This document shows positions 51,018-60,486 of a stretch of 64,000 bases of DNA, one piece after another. Each line of letters begins with the position of its first letter. Position 1 is the stretch's first letter. The notes beneath the pieces were generated by a model. It was not told the origin of the DNA. It was given only the letters and a program-made list of their open reading frames with translations, and did no database searches. The position numbers and the translations under genes were made by a program. The stretch covers positions 1 to 64,000 of the forward strand of contig CAYXED010000006.1 in NCBI GenBank assembly GCA_964463965.1. Reading direction: 5' to 3'. Source of the DNA: UBA2166 sp964463965. GTDB taxonomy: Bacteria; Nitrospirota; Nitrospiria; Nitrospirales; UBA2166.

Positions 51018-52907
51018 TCATGATAACAAATGCCGTTTAAGAAATGCTTCGACTGAAACGTAAAATTTTTTTACAGTTTCTTTCTTTTTCCACCCATGCC
51101 CTTCCCCACTATAGAGATAGTATTCGTATGGTACTGAGTGTTTTTCTAGCGCTGTTATCATGCATTCTGCCTGATTTTTAGGGACAACTTTATCTTCATC
51201 TCCTTGGAAAATGACCAATGCGTCTCTAATTGTGTGAGCCTTGAAAATTGGGGAACGTTCATGATAAGTCCTGTTGTACTCTGGTAACGGACCTAGAAGG
51301 GATTTGAGATAGTGTGATTCGAATTTGTGTGTTTCAGCATTGAGGGTAAAGAGGTTGGATATGCCGTATAGGCAAACTCCTGCTTTGAAAAACCCCGGAT
51401 GATTTGTTAGCGCCTGCAAAACAGTATAGCCCCCAGCGCTTCCCCCCATGATTGCTATCCGTTCTCTGTTAGCAAGCCCATTATCAAAAAGGTGCTGGGC
51501 ACCGCTTATAGCGTCTTCTACATCATAAATGCCCCATTTGCCATTTAAAGAGTTACGGTATGCCTTTCCGTACCCTGTACTGCCACGGTAATTTACTTCA
51601 AGAACTGCATACCCGCGTGTTGCAAAGAATTGACTTGATGGGTTGAAACTACAGTCTCGTTGGCTAGTTGGTCCACCATGAATTTGTATTATTGCTGGTG
51701 GATGACCCTTGCCTTTGTAGTGAGGGTTTGTTGGAGGATAGTAGATTCCGTGTAGTTTTTCCCCAGTAGGCGTTTTCCATTCAATGGGTTCAGGTTGTGA
51801 AAGTTGTTTAGTTTGTATGTTTTTATCTGTGGCTTGAGCATGTACGTGTACCCCTGTCTGGTTAACATATGTGATGATTTGTTGGGGGGTTGTTCCTGAT
51901 GATGCTATAACGGCAATCGCTGGTTTAGTCGGCGATATTGCAATCTGCATCAACGATGTATATTTGGTAAGTGCCTCAAGGGTATTTGTTTTTCCAGTGC
52001 TTACTTCAAGTATTCCGGAATACCAGCGGCCTCGTTCATTTCGAACAAAATAAATATGTTGACCATCATGACTAAACCCGTATGTACGGCGTCCCTGCGT
52101 CCAAGCAGGTACTCCAAATTCAGAGGGAATTTCAAAAAGGCACCGGTGGACTTTTTTCTTTAGATCATAGACCCATAGATTGCTCCATCCATTTTGATCA
52201 GAAATGTAAGCTAGGAGTGATCCATCTGGAGAAAATGTTGGTTGAAAAATTGCAACGTCAATCTGTCCGGTAATAACTTGTGTTGTAAGAGGTCGTGGGA
52301 GATTTTCCTCCTGAGCTTTTGAGAGTGTTGCAATCACCAAGTATGTTCCTTCCCATGGCATCTGAGGATGATTCCATTCGATCCAAGATAGTTTTTCTCC
52401 TGAAGGGTGCCAAGTTGGTTGCATGTAAAAATCTGCTCCTGCAGTAAATTTTTGTGGCTGCAAATGCCCTTTAGAATCAATAATCATAAGTAAGTCAGTG
52501 TTTTGATGAGAGTGAACGTAGATCAAGTATTTTCCATCTGGAGAAAGACATGGAGAAGCAGCGCAACCCAGAGGAGGCAGCAGAGGTTTAGGTTCTCCAT
52601 TTATTAAAGACTGGCGAAAAAGCTGGCCGGATGCTTCAGCAAAGTATACGTGTCCATGGCCAACTGTAAACTCTCCCCCGCCATATCCTACTTTTGCCTT
52701 TATCGACAGGGTGTTTGTGAGTTTTCTAGGTATAGGATTGTTGATGTTCATACAGTGGAGTATTCCTTGAGAAGATTCCTCTTCAAGCCACACAAGGGTA
52801 TGGCCATCAGAATCCCATCCAACTTCTGTAAGTCGCTTGCCTTGTGATAGGTACTGTGGAGTTATCGGGCTTGGCCAGCGACCATAAGGTAGGGTTGTAT
52901 TTGACAT
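51018..52907 (-). CDS. S9-family prolyl-oligopeptidase-like peptidase
   Basis: 629 residues. An N-terminal beta-propeller of WD40-like/PD40 repeats (LSPDGKYLIYVHS, HPSGEKLSWIEW, SPDGSLLAYISD) caps the C-terminal alpha/beta hydrolase. The latter has the nucleophile GGSAGG, charge-relay Asp in FQGDEDKVVP and His in SGEGHGW. It is similar to dipeptidyl aminopeptidase/acylaminoacyl peptidase. There is no signal peptide, so cytoplasmic peptide turnover is likely. It is 22 bp downstream of the acyl-CoA ligase gene. Confidence 0.93.
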   Translation of the reverse strand: MSNTTLPYGRWPSPITPQYLSQGKRLTEVGWDSDGHTLVWLEEESSQGILHCMNINNPIPRKLTNTLSIKAKVGYGGGEFTVGHGHVYFAEASGQLFRQSLINGEPKPLLPPLGCAASPCLSPDGKYLIYVHSHQNTDLLMIIDSKGHLQPQKFTAGADFYMQPTWHPSGEKLSWIEWNHPQMPWEGTYLVIATLSKAQEENLPRPLTTQVITGQIDVAIFQPTFSPDGSLLAYISDQNGWSNLWVYDLKKKVHRCLFEIPSEFGVPAWTQGRRTYGFSHDGQHIYFVRNERGRWYSGILEVSTGKTNTLEALTKYTSLMQIAISPTKPAIAVIASSGTTPQQIITYVNQTGVHVHAQATDKNIQTKQLSQPEPIEWKTPTGEKLHGIYYPPTNPHYKGKGHPPAIIQIHGGPTSQRDCSFNPSSQFFATRGYAVLEVNYRGSTGYGKAYRNSLNGKWGIYDVEDAISGAQHLFDNGLANRERIAIMGGSAGGYTVLQALTNHPGFFKAGVCLYGISNLFTLNAETHKFESHYLKSLLGPLPEYNRTYHERSPIFKAHTIRDALVIFQGDEDKVVPKNQAECMITALEKHSVPYEYYLYSGEGHGWKKKETVKKFYVSVEAFLKRHLLS

Positions 52908-52928
52908 AAAGGGGTTATGGGTGGTGGG

Positions 52929-54602
52929 TTAAGTCTTTTTTGCAAGCTCTTCTTCTCGTAGAGCTCTCCGTAAAACTTTTCCGACAAGGTTTTTTGGCAA
53001 TGTAGTACGGAATTCTACCCAACGTGGGATCTTGAACTTTGCGAGGTTCTCTCGGCAAAAGGCAATAATTTCTGCATTCGAAGCCTGCTGGCCGTCTTTG
53101 AGAACAATGTATGCTTTTATGGCTTCATCTCGCAAACTATGTGGGAGTCCGACAACTACAACGTCTTTAACTTTTGGGTGACGGAATAGTACTTCTTCCA
53201 CTTCACGAGGATAGACGTTCTCCCCCCCAGATTTGATCATGTCCTTTTTCCGATCAACGATGTAGAAGAAACCGGCTTCGTCGATTGACGCAGAATCTCC
53301 GGTATATAACCACCCATTTCTAAGAGTGTTGTTTGTTTCTTCTGGCTTATTCCAATATCCGAGCATCACTTGTGGCCCCGAGATAATTAGTTCTCCAATT
53401 TCTTTAGTATCAACTTCTCTGGTTCCAGTTTCGAGGTCGACAATGCGAGCAAGGGTATCTGGGAGTGGTATCCCGATAGAACCTTTCTTTCGAATTCCTC
53501 GGCATGGGTTGCAGTGAGTCACGGGAGCGCTTTCTGTTAGGCCATACCCTTCCACAAGCTTTGCACTTGTCAGATCCTCAAATTGACTTTGAACTTCTGC
53601 ATGTAATGGGCCTGCTCCACTCATGCAGACCTTTAAAGAGGACAAGTCAAAATTTAAAGCTTTAGGATGGTTATTTATGGCAATAAACATGGCTTGAATG
53701 CCACAGAATACTGTGGCGCGGTATTTTTCTATAGTTCTCAAAACCTCATCTGCTTGAAATTTTGGTAGCAGAATCTGTGTACCTCCTATCGCAATAGAGA
53801 GGTTTTGGGAAGTGCTCATTCCATAAGCATGGAAGTAGGGAAGTACTCCCATAAACACTTCTTCGCCTGGTTTTAGATCTGTCATCCAATGGCGGCATTG
53901 TAATGTGTTGGCAACAATATTTGCATGGGTAAGCATTACACCTTTTGACAGGCCAGTTGTACCTCCAGTGTATTGTAATAGTGCAAGATCATTTGGGTTG
54001 ATATCAAAGTTTGGATGTTTTGGTGTTGAGGATTTAAGTAACTTAGCAAAGTCATATACTGGGGGTTTTATTTTAATTTTAACCCATTGTTTGTTTTTTT
54101 TAGCTTTTATGGGATAGAGAAGGCGGAGTATGGTGGGTAAATAGTCGCTAATTTTAGTAATGATAACAGATTGAAGTAATGTTTTTGGCTTGACGTTCCA
54201 AACTTTCTCATAAAATAGATCAAGAGCAAGTATAGCAGTGCTTCCAGAGTCTATGAGTTGGTGCTCCAGCTCACGTTCAACGTATAGCGGGTTAACATGT
54301 ACAATGCGTGCGCCAATTTTCAGAATTCCATAGTATGCAATAATGGTCTGAGGAATGTTTGGAAGCATGATTGCAACACGATCTTCCCGCTTAATACCAA
54401 GCTCCAGCAGAGCCTGTGCAAACCGATTGGATTCATTGTCGAGTGTCCGGTAGGTTATTTCTTTCCCGTAGAAGACAATTGCAGGTTTTTCAGGGTATTG
54501 TAAGGTAGATTCTTGTAGAAAGCTTAGTATTGTTGAGTTTGGATAGTTAATATTATGTGGTACGTTCGGTTCGTATTGTGAAAACCAGATGGGATTGCTC
54601 AT
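52929..54602 (-). CDS. Long-chain fatty-acid--CoA ligase (FadD-like)
   Basis: 557-residue ANL-superfamily enzyme. AMP-binding P-loop YTGGTTGLSKGVMLTH, A5 GYGLTESAP, A7 YTGDSASID, A8 DRKKDMIKSGGENVYPREVEE and the catalytic Lys near the end (KNLVGKVLRR) are visible. Activates fatty acids with ATP and CoA at the membrane face. No beta-oxidation genes are nearby. It is followed by the S9 peptidase and diverges from the FAD monooxygenase. Confidence 0.93.
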   Translation of the reverse strand: MSNPIWFSQYEPNVPHNINYPNSTILSFLQESTLQYPEKPAIVFYGKEITYRTLDNESNRFAQALLELGIKREDRVAIMLPNIPQTIIAYYGILKIGARIVHVNPLYVERELEHQLIDSGSTAILALDLFYEKVWNVKPKTLLQSVIITKISDYLPTILRLLYPIKAKKNKQWVKIKIKPPVYDFAKLLKSSTPKHPNFDINPNDLALLQYTGGTTGLSKGVMLTHANIVANTLQCRHWMTDLKPGEEVFMGVLPYFHAYGMSTSQNLSIAIGGTQILLPKFQADEVLRTIEKYRATVFCGIQAMFIAINNHPKALNFDLSSLKVCMSGAGPLHAEVQSQFEDLTSAKLVEGYGLTESAPVTHCNPCRGIRKKGSIGIPLPDTLARIVDLETGTREVDTKEIGELIISGPQVMLGYWNKPEETNNTLRNGWLYTGDSASIDEAGFFYIVDRKKDMIKSGGENVYPREVEEVLFRHPKVKDVVVVGLPHSLRDEAIKAYIVLKDGQQASNAEIIAFCRENLAKFKIPRWVEFRTTLPKNLVGKVLRRALREEELAKKT

Positions 54603-54790
54603 CGTTGTGCTCCTAGGCGAGAATTAGCTTCCAGATTGTACGCTACGTTTTTTTGTATTCGCAAGTGATCCAGGATAATTATGTGTTGAAGATTCCTCTT
54701 CTCCTTCTACGAATGGTAGTATTTTGACTGTTTCTAATACAATTTAAGAATTTAAAGAGTATTTTGGAAGGCTGCTATAATCTTTTCACC

Positions 54791-56029
54791 ATGAAAAAAA
54801 ACTATGATGTCATTATTGTTGGAGGTGGGGGAGGAGGTGCGATTTTAGCACTCTTCCTTGCTAGACATGGGGTAAATGTATTGATTTTGGAACGCAATAA
54901 AGACCAGCATAACGATTTTCGGAGTGAAATTCTTCATCCTAATGGGCAAAAGATTCTTCATGAACTTGGAATCCTTGATTCCTTGTCAAGTAGTGTTATA
55001 TATCCAACCTATCAATTTGATTTTTTCAGAATTGGAGCAGGTCGTCTGTGCACATTTGATTATCGTGATTTGCCTGTGCCTCACAACGTTGCGCTCACCA
55101 CATTTTCTTGCCCGCTTCATCTATCTGTGTTGGATGCTATTGCTCAAGAAGAGACATTAACTATTTTATACGGGGCTTGTTTTAAAAAGCTTATTTATGA
55201 TCATGATACAGTTGCTGGGGTAGTTGTAGAGTTGGATGATCAGATTTATGAAGTGCATGCTCAATTGGTTGTTGGGGCGGATGGAGTTGCCTCTGAAGTA
55301 CGAAGAGCATTGCGGATTAATGCGGAAGTATATCAATACCCTGAAGGGTATCTATTGGGTATTCTAGAGAGGCCACCTGGTTTTGAACATCGCTCAAGTT
55401 ACTACATTGGGAAAGGCGAAATTTTTGGTCTTCTTCCTGTACCAAACGACCAACTATATTATTTTTACTTGTTACCCAATGCTGTGCGAGCAGATTTAGA
55501 TGAGGAGGGATTTGAGCAAATTAAAGACTCTATGATTAATATTGAACCAAGGCTTGCTGGATATACTAAGGGGTTAACACATCTTGGGCAGACACTTTTT
55601 CGACCATGTTTTCGTGTTCGTGCGAGATCGTGGGTTGCAAATGGGGCTGTTCTTATTGGGGATGCTGCACACGCTATGAATCCTCATGTTTCACAAGGTC
55701 GTATGCAAGCAATGCAAGATGCTCAGGTTCTTGCGAAAGTCGTGCTAGATTGTTTGAATCGTGGGGACTGCTCAGCTTCTTTACTAAAGGTATTTGAGAG
55801 GGAGCGGCGACCACATGTTGAGATGCTTCAGAGGTTGGGAGATGAACAAACATTTTTTTGGAATTCAAGGTATTCTTCAATTCACTGGATTGTTGATCGT
55901 GTCTTGAAAAAGCTGGATCATAACGAAAGGTTACGCTTTCAGGTTATGGAGACTACAGCGGGCCTACGAGATAAGCCTCCTTTTAATTTTACCGATCGAC
56001 TACTTGCAGCTGGACTTTTGCCAGATTAA
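54791..56029 (+). CDS. FAD-dependent aromatic/ubiquinone-type monooxygenase
   Basis: 412 residues of the PHBH fold. FAD motifs are DVIIVGGGGGGAILALFLA (GxGxxG variant), the catalytic-domain GADGVASEVR (DG motif), and GDAAHAMNPHVSQGRMQAMQDA (GD motif). The ATG at 54791 is preferred because the dinucleotide fold starts at once; a TTG nine codons upstream is less likely. Relatives hydroxylate quinone precursors or aromatics, or reduce geranylgeranyl groups. Substrate not evident. It is 26 bp upstream of lemA. Confidence 0.88.
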   Translation: MKKNYDVIIVGGGGGGAILALFLARHGVNVLILERNKDQHNDFRSEILHPNGQKILHELGILDSLSSSVIYPTYQFDFFRIGAGRLCTFDYRDLPVPHNVALTTFSCPLHLSVLDAIAQEETLTILYGACFKKLIYDHDTVAGVVVELDDQIYEVHAQLVVGADGVASEVRRALRINAEVYQYPEGYLLGILERPPGFEHRSSYYIGKGEIFGLLPVPNDQLYYFYLLPNAVRADLDEEGFEQIKDSMINIEPRLAGYTKGLTHLGQTLFRPCFRVRARSWVANGAVLIGDAAHAMNPHVSQGRMQAMQDAQVLAKVVLDCLNRGDCSASLLKVFERERRPHVEMLQRLGDEQTFFWNSRYSSIHWIVDRVLKKLDHNERLRFQVMETTAGLRDKPPFNFTDRLLAAGLLPD

Positions 56030-56055
56030 GACTCAAAAGTGAGGGTGTATTAGGG

Positions 56056-56619
56056 ATGCCCAGCAATAGCAGAAAAGTTAATTCTACAATATTGAGAGGT
56101 ATTGCTCTTGCCATATTGATGCTCTTTGGATTGGGTGTGTGGGGTTATGATGACTTGCGTGTGATAAAAGGTTTAGACGTTCAACAAGAAAAGAGTTGGA
56201 CAATTATTGAAGGACTATTTCAAGAACGGATAGACGGCATGCTTGAGATCCGTGAGATTATCAAGGAAGAAGCTCCGTATGAGACATCCATTATTAGTGA
56301 GCTTGCTTATGCAAAAGTGATGTTCGATGGGGCAAAAAACCGTGCTGCTAAAATTGAATCATATAACGAGACTGAGCTGTCTCGGATGAGTTTGCCTGTA
56401 TTTATGTATAATATTGAACGTCTAAACGCACATCCTCTGTTGGGTGGAATGATTGAGCGTCTTGAGATTCTTGCAACGAGAATTGATTATGAACGGCTTA
56501 ACTACAATCAGGTAGCTCAAACATACAATACAAGATTATTAGCTTTTCCAGTGAATATTGGAGTGAGGCTGTTGAAGATTGATCCGCTGCCTTTGTTTCG
56601 GTTACGAGGAGAGTACTGA
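56056..56619 (+). CDS. LemA family protein
   Basis: 187 residues. One N-terminal membrane helix (GIALAILMLFGLGVWGY) anchors a four-helix domain facing the outside. The family signature reads LNYNQVAQTYNTRLLAFPVNIGVRLL. LemA proteins are widespread and of unclear role, often paired with TPM/YgcG or M48 peptidase genes; here neither is adjacent. It follows the FAD monooxygenase on the same strand. Confidence 0.85.
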   Translation: MPSNSRKVNSTILRGIALAILMLFGLGVWGYDDLRVIKGLDVQQEKSWTIIEGLFQERIDGMLEIREIIKEEAPYETSIISELAYAKVMFDGAKNRAAKIESYNETELSRMSLPVFMYNIERLNAHPLLGGMIERLEILATRIDYERLNYNQVAQTYNTRLLAFPVNIGVRLLKIDPLPLFRLRGEY

Positions 56620-56666
56620 GTTCTACCGTGGTTGGTGATGGCAGTGTACAGGGATTTTGTTGAAGC

Positions 56667-56924
56667 TCACATTTTAATCTTTTTTACAAAACTCTTAAAA
56701 ACCTGTCTGGTCCCATCGGTTTCTTCTTCTAGACCTAAAAACTCCTGCCCTGTCGTTTCGCACCATGCCGGCATGTCTTGCTTGATTCCTTCATCATCAG
56801 ATAGTACCTCTAGTACTTTGCCCATCTCAAGCTGCTTAAATCGTTTCGAAGTCATAATGATTGGCATTGGGCAAAACATTCCTAATGTATCGAGCTGTTC
56901 ATCTGATTGAAATGGCGCTTCCAC
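56667..56924 (-). CDS. TusA-family sulfur carrier
   Basis: 85 residues. LDTLGMFCPMPI carries the persulfide Cys18 in the CPxP motif, followed by the helix and LEVLSDDEGIKQDMPAWC typical of TusA-like proteins. It passes sulfane sulfur for tRNA thiolation or, beside DsrE2, in sulfur metabolism. It lies 17 bp after dsrE2 in the same direction. Confidence 0.93.
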   Translation of the reverse strand: MEAPFQSDEQLDTLGMFCPMPIIMTSKRFKQLEMGKVLEVLSDDEGIKQDMPAWCETTGQEFLGLEEETDGTRQVFKSFVKKIKM

Positions 56925-56941
56925 TTAATGCCTCTCTAATA

Positions 56942-57484
56942 TTAGATAAATAGGTTTACACTTCCATTTTTTGCTTCTGCTAGGTAAGTAGCGACACCCG
57001 CATACTGATCGACATTCTCAATCAGGGTGTCTTTGGTTACTCCTAGTAGTCCCATTGTTGTTGTACAGGCGATATATCGGACACCCAATTCCTGAGCTGT
57101 ATCCATCAATTCAGGTATTCCAGGCATTTTATTTTGTCGCATCACTTTTTTCATCATAGCCGTTCCTGCACCCAAAAAGTGAAACTTTGATAGTGGAAGA
57201 GTGTCCGCCCCACCACGATTCAAAATCCCAAATAAACGCCTTAGCCAATCTTTGGCTTTTGATGCTCTGCCTCTTTGCCGCAGTATGTTGAGCCCCCAGA
57301 AGGTAAAGAACATCGTGACTTTCATCCCCATTGATGCAGCACCCGTAGCAATGATAAAAGCTGCCATGGCTTTGTCCATATCCCCACTTAGGCAAACAAT
57401 CGTTACGCTTTCAGGCTTTGTTTCTTGAAGACTTCTAAGCGTTGTTTCTGGCGAAGGTACAGGGGTTGTCATTGTTGTCATCAT
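56942..57484 (-). CDS. DsrE/DsrF-family protein, DsrE2-like
   Basis: 180 residues. TIVCLSGDMDKAMAAFIIATGAASMGMKVTMFFTFWGLNILR is the DsrE2/peroxiredoxin-like hallmark. The Cys in YIACTTTMGLLGV occupies the thiol position, though the following residues differ from the usual CxMSMDxMG. A central amphipathic segment (GADTLPLSKFHFLGAG) suggests membrane association. With TusA it forms the rhd-tusA-dsrE2-type sulfur-transfer unit. An exceptionally complete ribosome site (AAGGAGGTGAT) sits upstream; the second ATG (57481) has better spacing. Confidence 0.9.
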   Translation of the reverse strand: MMTTMTTPVPSPETTLRSLQETKPESVTIVCLSGDMDKAMAAFIIATGAASMGMKVTMFFTFWGLNILRQRGRASKAKDWLRRLFGILNRGGADTLPLSKFHFLGAGTAMMKKVMRQNKMPGIPELMDTAQELGVRYIACTTTMGLLGVTKDTLIENVDQYAGVATYLAEAKNGSVNLFI

Positions 57485-57558
57485 ATCACCTCCTTGGTGC
57501 TATTGTGCTGGTGCGATTTATTAGTTGCCAGCAAGCCCAGGAAAGACATCTTGTACAG

Positions 57559-57588
57559 AGAATAGTAGCGTGGTTTTTCTATTGTCAA
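57559..57588 (-). promoter_or_regulatory. Candidate promoter of dsrE2-tusA
   Basis: Minus-strand TTGACA (57583-57588) and TATTCT (57559-57564), 18 bp apart, lie about 75 bp upstream of the dsrE2 start. The rest of this 305-bp divergent gap (57485-57789) shows no coding sequence; the suhB-side promoter was not identified. Confidence 0.55.
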
Positions 57589-57789
57589 GTAAATACGTGT
57601 TTGATGCTCAATCTTGTCAAGTTATTCAGGTGTGGTCAGTTAAACCTTACTGTCAAAATTTGCCTTGCCGTTAGTGCTTACAGTTTTTGTGATATTGCTT
57701 AAATATGAGGAAATGGTTTACGTTTTGGTAATCTTGATGTCCATCGTAATCCTTGTTAGGGTGCGAGGTAAAATTATTTAGAGGAACTG

Positions 57790-58569
57790 GTGAAACAATT
57801 AGATCGATATATCTCTGTGGGAGTTGAAGCTGCTCAAGAAGGAGGCCAAGTCCTTTTGGATTGGATGGAAAAAGGTTTTACCATTGAATACAAAGGTGTA
57901 ATGGATTTGGTTACAGATGCAGATCGGGCTGCAGAACAAGTGATTATTGACCGTATTATTTCAGTATTTCCTGACCATCAAGTTCTTGCTGAAGAAGGGG
58001 GGGCATCTTCAAGTAAGGCGTCGCCTTACAAATGGGTCATTGACCCCTTAGATGGCACCACAAATTACGCACATAGGTTTCCAGCATTTTGTGTTTCAAT
58101 TGGGTTAGAAATTGATGGAGTTGTTTCTGTTGGCGTCGTCTTTGACCCAATGCGTAAAGAGCTTTTTGTTGCAGCAAAGGGTAGAGGTGCGACATGTAAT
58201 GGTGAATCCATCTCTGTCTCTCAAGCCCCTACTTTAAATGAAGCATTACTAGTTACTGGTTTTTCCTACGATGTACGTCAAGATAAGACCGACAATAATT
58301 TTAACTTTTTTCGTGGTTTTGTGAAGCAAGCTCAGGGAGTGCGCCGAACGGGTTCTGCTGCAATTGATCTGTGTTACGTTGCAATGGGTCGGTTTGATGG
58401 GTTTTGGGAAATGAAACTATCGCCATGGGACGTTGCTGCTGGGAGCCTGATGGTTACTGAAGCGGGTGGGCTAATTAGTGATTTTTATGGAACCCCATTT
58501 TCAATTTATGGAGGTCAGTTGGTTGCTAGTAATGGGCGTATACACAAGGAGATGCTTGCGCTGTTTTAG
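57790..58569 (+). CDS. suhB: Inositol-1-monophosphatase (SuhB family)
   Basis: 259 residues. Metal-site motifs are LAEEGG, WVIDPLDGTTNYAHRFP and WDVAAGSLMVTEAGG. SuhB hydrolyses inositol phosphate and can join rRNA antitermination complexes. The GTG start has GAGGA 5 bp upstream. Divergent from dsrE2, convergent with the M50 peptidase gene. Confidence 0.93.
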   Translation: MKQLDRYISVGVEAAQEGGQVLLDWMEKGFTIEYKGVMDLVTDADRAAEQVIIDRIISVFPDHQVLAEEGGASSSKASPYKWVIDPLDGTTNYAHRFPAFCVSIGLEIDGVVSVGVVFDPMRKELFVAAKGRGATCNGESISVSQAPTLNEALLVTGFSYDVRQDKTDNNFNFFRGFVKQAQGVRRTGSAAIDLCYVAMGRFDGFWEMKLSPWDVAAGSLMVTEAGGLISDFYGTPFSIYGGQLVASNGRIHKEMLALF

Positions 58570-58584
58570 GAAGAGGCCAAGTGA

Positions 58585-59505
58585 CTAGATATTTTTAAAT
58601 GGAGAGGGTACAAAGCAAACTATGAAAATCAGGGCTGTCACCCATCCTATTATTTGACGTGTTAAGTCCAATGGAATGTATTCGTCTTGTACTGACGGGT
58701 GGCGAATTCCAATGAGTAAAGGCAGGAGGGCCCATAGAATCCATCCCTGCCAGCCGGGTGCTCCAGGCAATGATTCCATCCACGGATAGATTGTCGTAAG
58801 AATGTTTAATGCCCCAAGGTATAGAAGTAAGGGGAGAATGAGTATTGCAGCTATCAGGGCTTGGCGGTTTCCAAACATTGCATAGGCTATATGCCCTCCA
58901 TCCAGTTGCCCAATAGGAATTAGGTTTAATGCTGTAATAAATAATCCTACCCACCCGGCAAACGCAATGGGATGTAGAACGATGTCGTAATGATCTGGAA
59001 TGTTTCCAATTACTATCTGACTAATTATATCAAAAAGGATAGGCTCCCCAAGTTGTATTCCCACCACACCGTCTATAGCGACAATACTAGAAAACCGTAG
59101 CCCAACGCATATTGCAATTACTGCGAATATGAATCCAACAATTGGGCCTGAAACGCCGATGTCAAATAATGCGCGTTTTCGAAGTATTGGGCCTTTTATC
59201 TTAATCATAGCGCCAAAAGTTCCAATGAAGAGTGGAATGCCTGGAATAAAATAAGGCAATGTTGCTGGGACTTTGTGCCATCTTGCGGCAAAGTAGTGAC
59301 CCATCTCATGTGTGAGTAGAATAAGGAGCAGGGTTATAGAAAATGGCATGCCTTGAATGAGGGAAGAGGGTGTTTTAAATGGATTTGCTCCCGCTTGAAC
59401 TGCTCCGGCAGAAAGTGTAGTCAGAACTGTAAGCAGAAAGAGTGTCGTGTGAACTTTCCCATGCGTGTAGAGATGATGGAGACAGTACGGTATTTTGTTC
59501 AGCAT
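58585..59505 (-). CDS. M50-family site-2-type membrane metalloprotease
   Basis: 306 residues with about seven membrane helices. Zinc motif HEMGH at 66-70 in a helix, and the third ligand in NLIPIGQLDGGH, define site-2 protease fold peptidases of the plant EGY/bacterial FtsH-independent type. There is no PDZ domain. It overlaps the HTH-MBL gene by 7 bp, so it is translationally coupled. Substrate (an anti-sigma or other membrane protein) unknown. Confidence 0.9.
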   Translation of the reverse strand: MLNKIPYCLHHLYTHGKVHTTLFLLTVLTTLSAGAVQAGANPFKTPSSLIQGMPFSITLLLILLTHEMGHYFAARWHKVPATLPYFIPGIPLFIGTFGAMIKIKGPILRKRALFDIGVSGPIVGFIFAVIAICVGLRFSSIVAIDGVVGIQLGEPILFDIISQIVIGNIPDHYDIVLHPIAFAGWVGLFITALNLIPIGQLDGGHIAYAMFGNRQALIAAILILPLLLYLGALNILTTIYPWMESLPGAPGWQGWILWALLPLLIGIRHPSVQDEYIPLDLTRQIIGWVTALIFIVCFVPSPFKNI

Positions 59506-60362
59506 TGCTGTAGTACCTGATTAGCTACAAAAGGGTTGTGTGCTTTTTCCTCTCCAACGGTAGTTGCTGGGCCGTGCCCTGGAAGTAAAATTGTAGAGTT
59601 ATCTAGGTAAAAAATTTGACTTTTGATTGATTGTAAGTGGGTGGAGTAGAGAGTTGAGGGACATGACCTCCCTATAGACCCTGCAAACAATGTGTCACCG
59701 ACAAAACATACTGGTCCTGTGGAATAGCAGATGCCTCCTGGGGTGTGTCCTGGCGTTGCTATGAAATGTAATTTGATTGAACCAATATCTATGGTATGTC
59801 CATCCAGAGCTGGTTTAATCGGTATGTGTAACTGATATTCTTTGACCATCGACATATCGCCTTGCCCAAGGTAGACCGTTGTTGGATGGGCTATGGTAAT
59901 TTTGTCTATTCCGTGAGCATGATCGTGATGTCCATGGGTTAAGCATATAGCTTTTAAGTTAAGATCAAGGGCACTAATGTGTTGTAGCATTTTCTCTGGG
60001 CTGTAAGCGGTATCGATCATGATAGCATCTCTAGTGGTTGTATCATGAAGGAGGTAACCTTTCACTTCGTAGCCATTGATATTGCCTAGAATAGTTGAAA
60101 CGTTTTTCCCTACCCAGGAGGGTATTTCTCGTGGTTGCCACTGGTTGCGGCCAATTTTTTCTAAGGGTACAGGATCAAGAGAAAGAAGAGGGGCAATTGT
60201 TTGAATCTCATACAATGTTGGTGTTTGCATGCATCCCTCAAGTTTCTGTAGTGAAGCCACGGGTATGGATGCTTTTTTTGCAATGTCGTCACAAGTCATT
60301 CCGTGGCCTTGACGGGCTTTTTTTATAATATCTCCAAATTCATCTTCAAGTAATGACATCAA
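59499..60362 (-). CDS. HTH (XRE-like) - metallo-beta-lactamase fold fusion
   Basis: 287 residues. Residues 10-65 form an XRE-like helix-turn-helix (IIKKARQGHGMTCDDIAKKASIPVASLQKLE). Residues 95-287 form an MBL hydrolase similar to glyoxalase II: HGHHDH (143-148), GHTPGG, GDTLFAGSIGR and the C-terminal LPGHGP. The metal ligands all look intact. It may be a hydroxyacyl-thioester hydrolase whose substrate tunes DNA binding, or the HTH may only mediate protein contacts. A strong promoter lies 27 bp upstream. Followed by the coupled M50 gene. Confidence 0.87.
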   Translation of the reverse strand: MMSLLEDEFGDIIKKARQGHGMTCDDIAKKASIPVASLQKLEGCMQTPTLYEIQTIAPLLSLDPVPLEKIGRNQWQPREIPSWVGKNVSTILGNINGYEVKGYLLHDTTTRDAIMIDTAYSPEKMLQHISALDLNLKAICLTHGHHDHAHGIDKITIAHPTTVYLGQGDMSMVKEYQLHIPIKPALDGHTIDIGSIKLHFIATPGHTPGGICYSTGPVCFVGDTLFAGSIGRSCPSTLYSTHLQSIKSQIFYLDNSTILLPGHGPATTVGEEKAHNPFVANQVLQQC

Positions 60363-60388
60363 AAACCTCTTTTTGGGAATATCAATTA

Positions 60389-60416
60389 ACTATACCTTAA
60401 TACTATTCTTTGCCAA
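60389..60416 (-). promoter_or_regulatory. Sigma-70-type promoter of the HTH-MBL / M50 unit
   Basis: Minus-strand TTGGCA (60411-60416) and TATAGT (60389-60394), 16 bp apart; each differs from consensus at one base. It lies about 27 bp before the ATG at 60362, leaving a short leader. Confidence 0.7.
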
Positions 60417-60486
60417 GTAGTCTTCGGTATATATTGTGCTTCGGCAGGTAATCATGGGGTCTGCAGGAACGTTGCTTGTTTTGAAA

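Noticed and set aside
56667..57484. Dissimilatory sulfur-oxidation (Dsr or sHdr) locus
   Set aside because: Only tusA and dsrE2 are present; no dsrAB, dsrC, lbpA or hdrABC genes. The HdrD-like protein at 9565 belongs to the rubrerythrin group.
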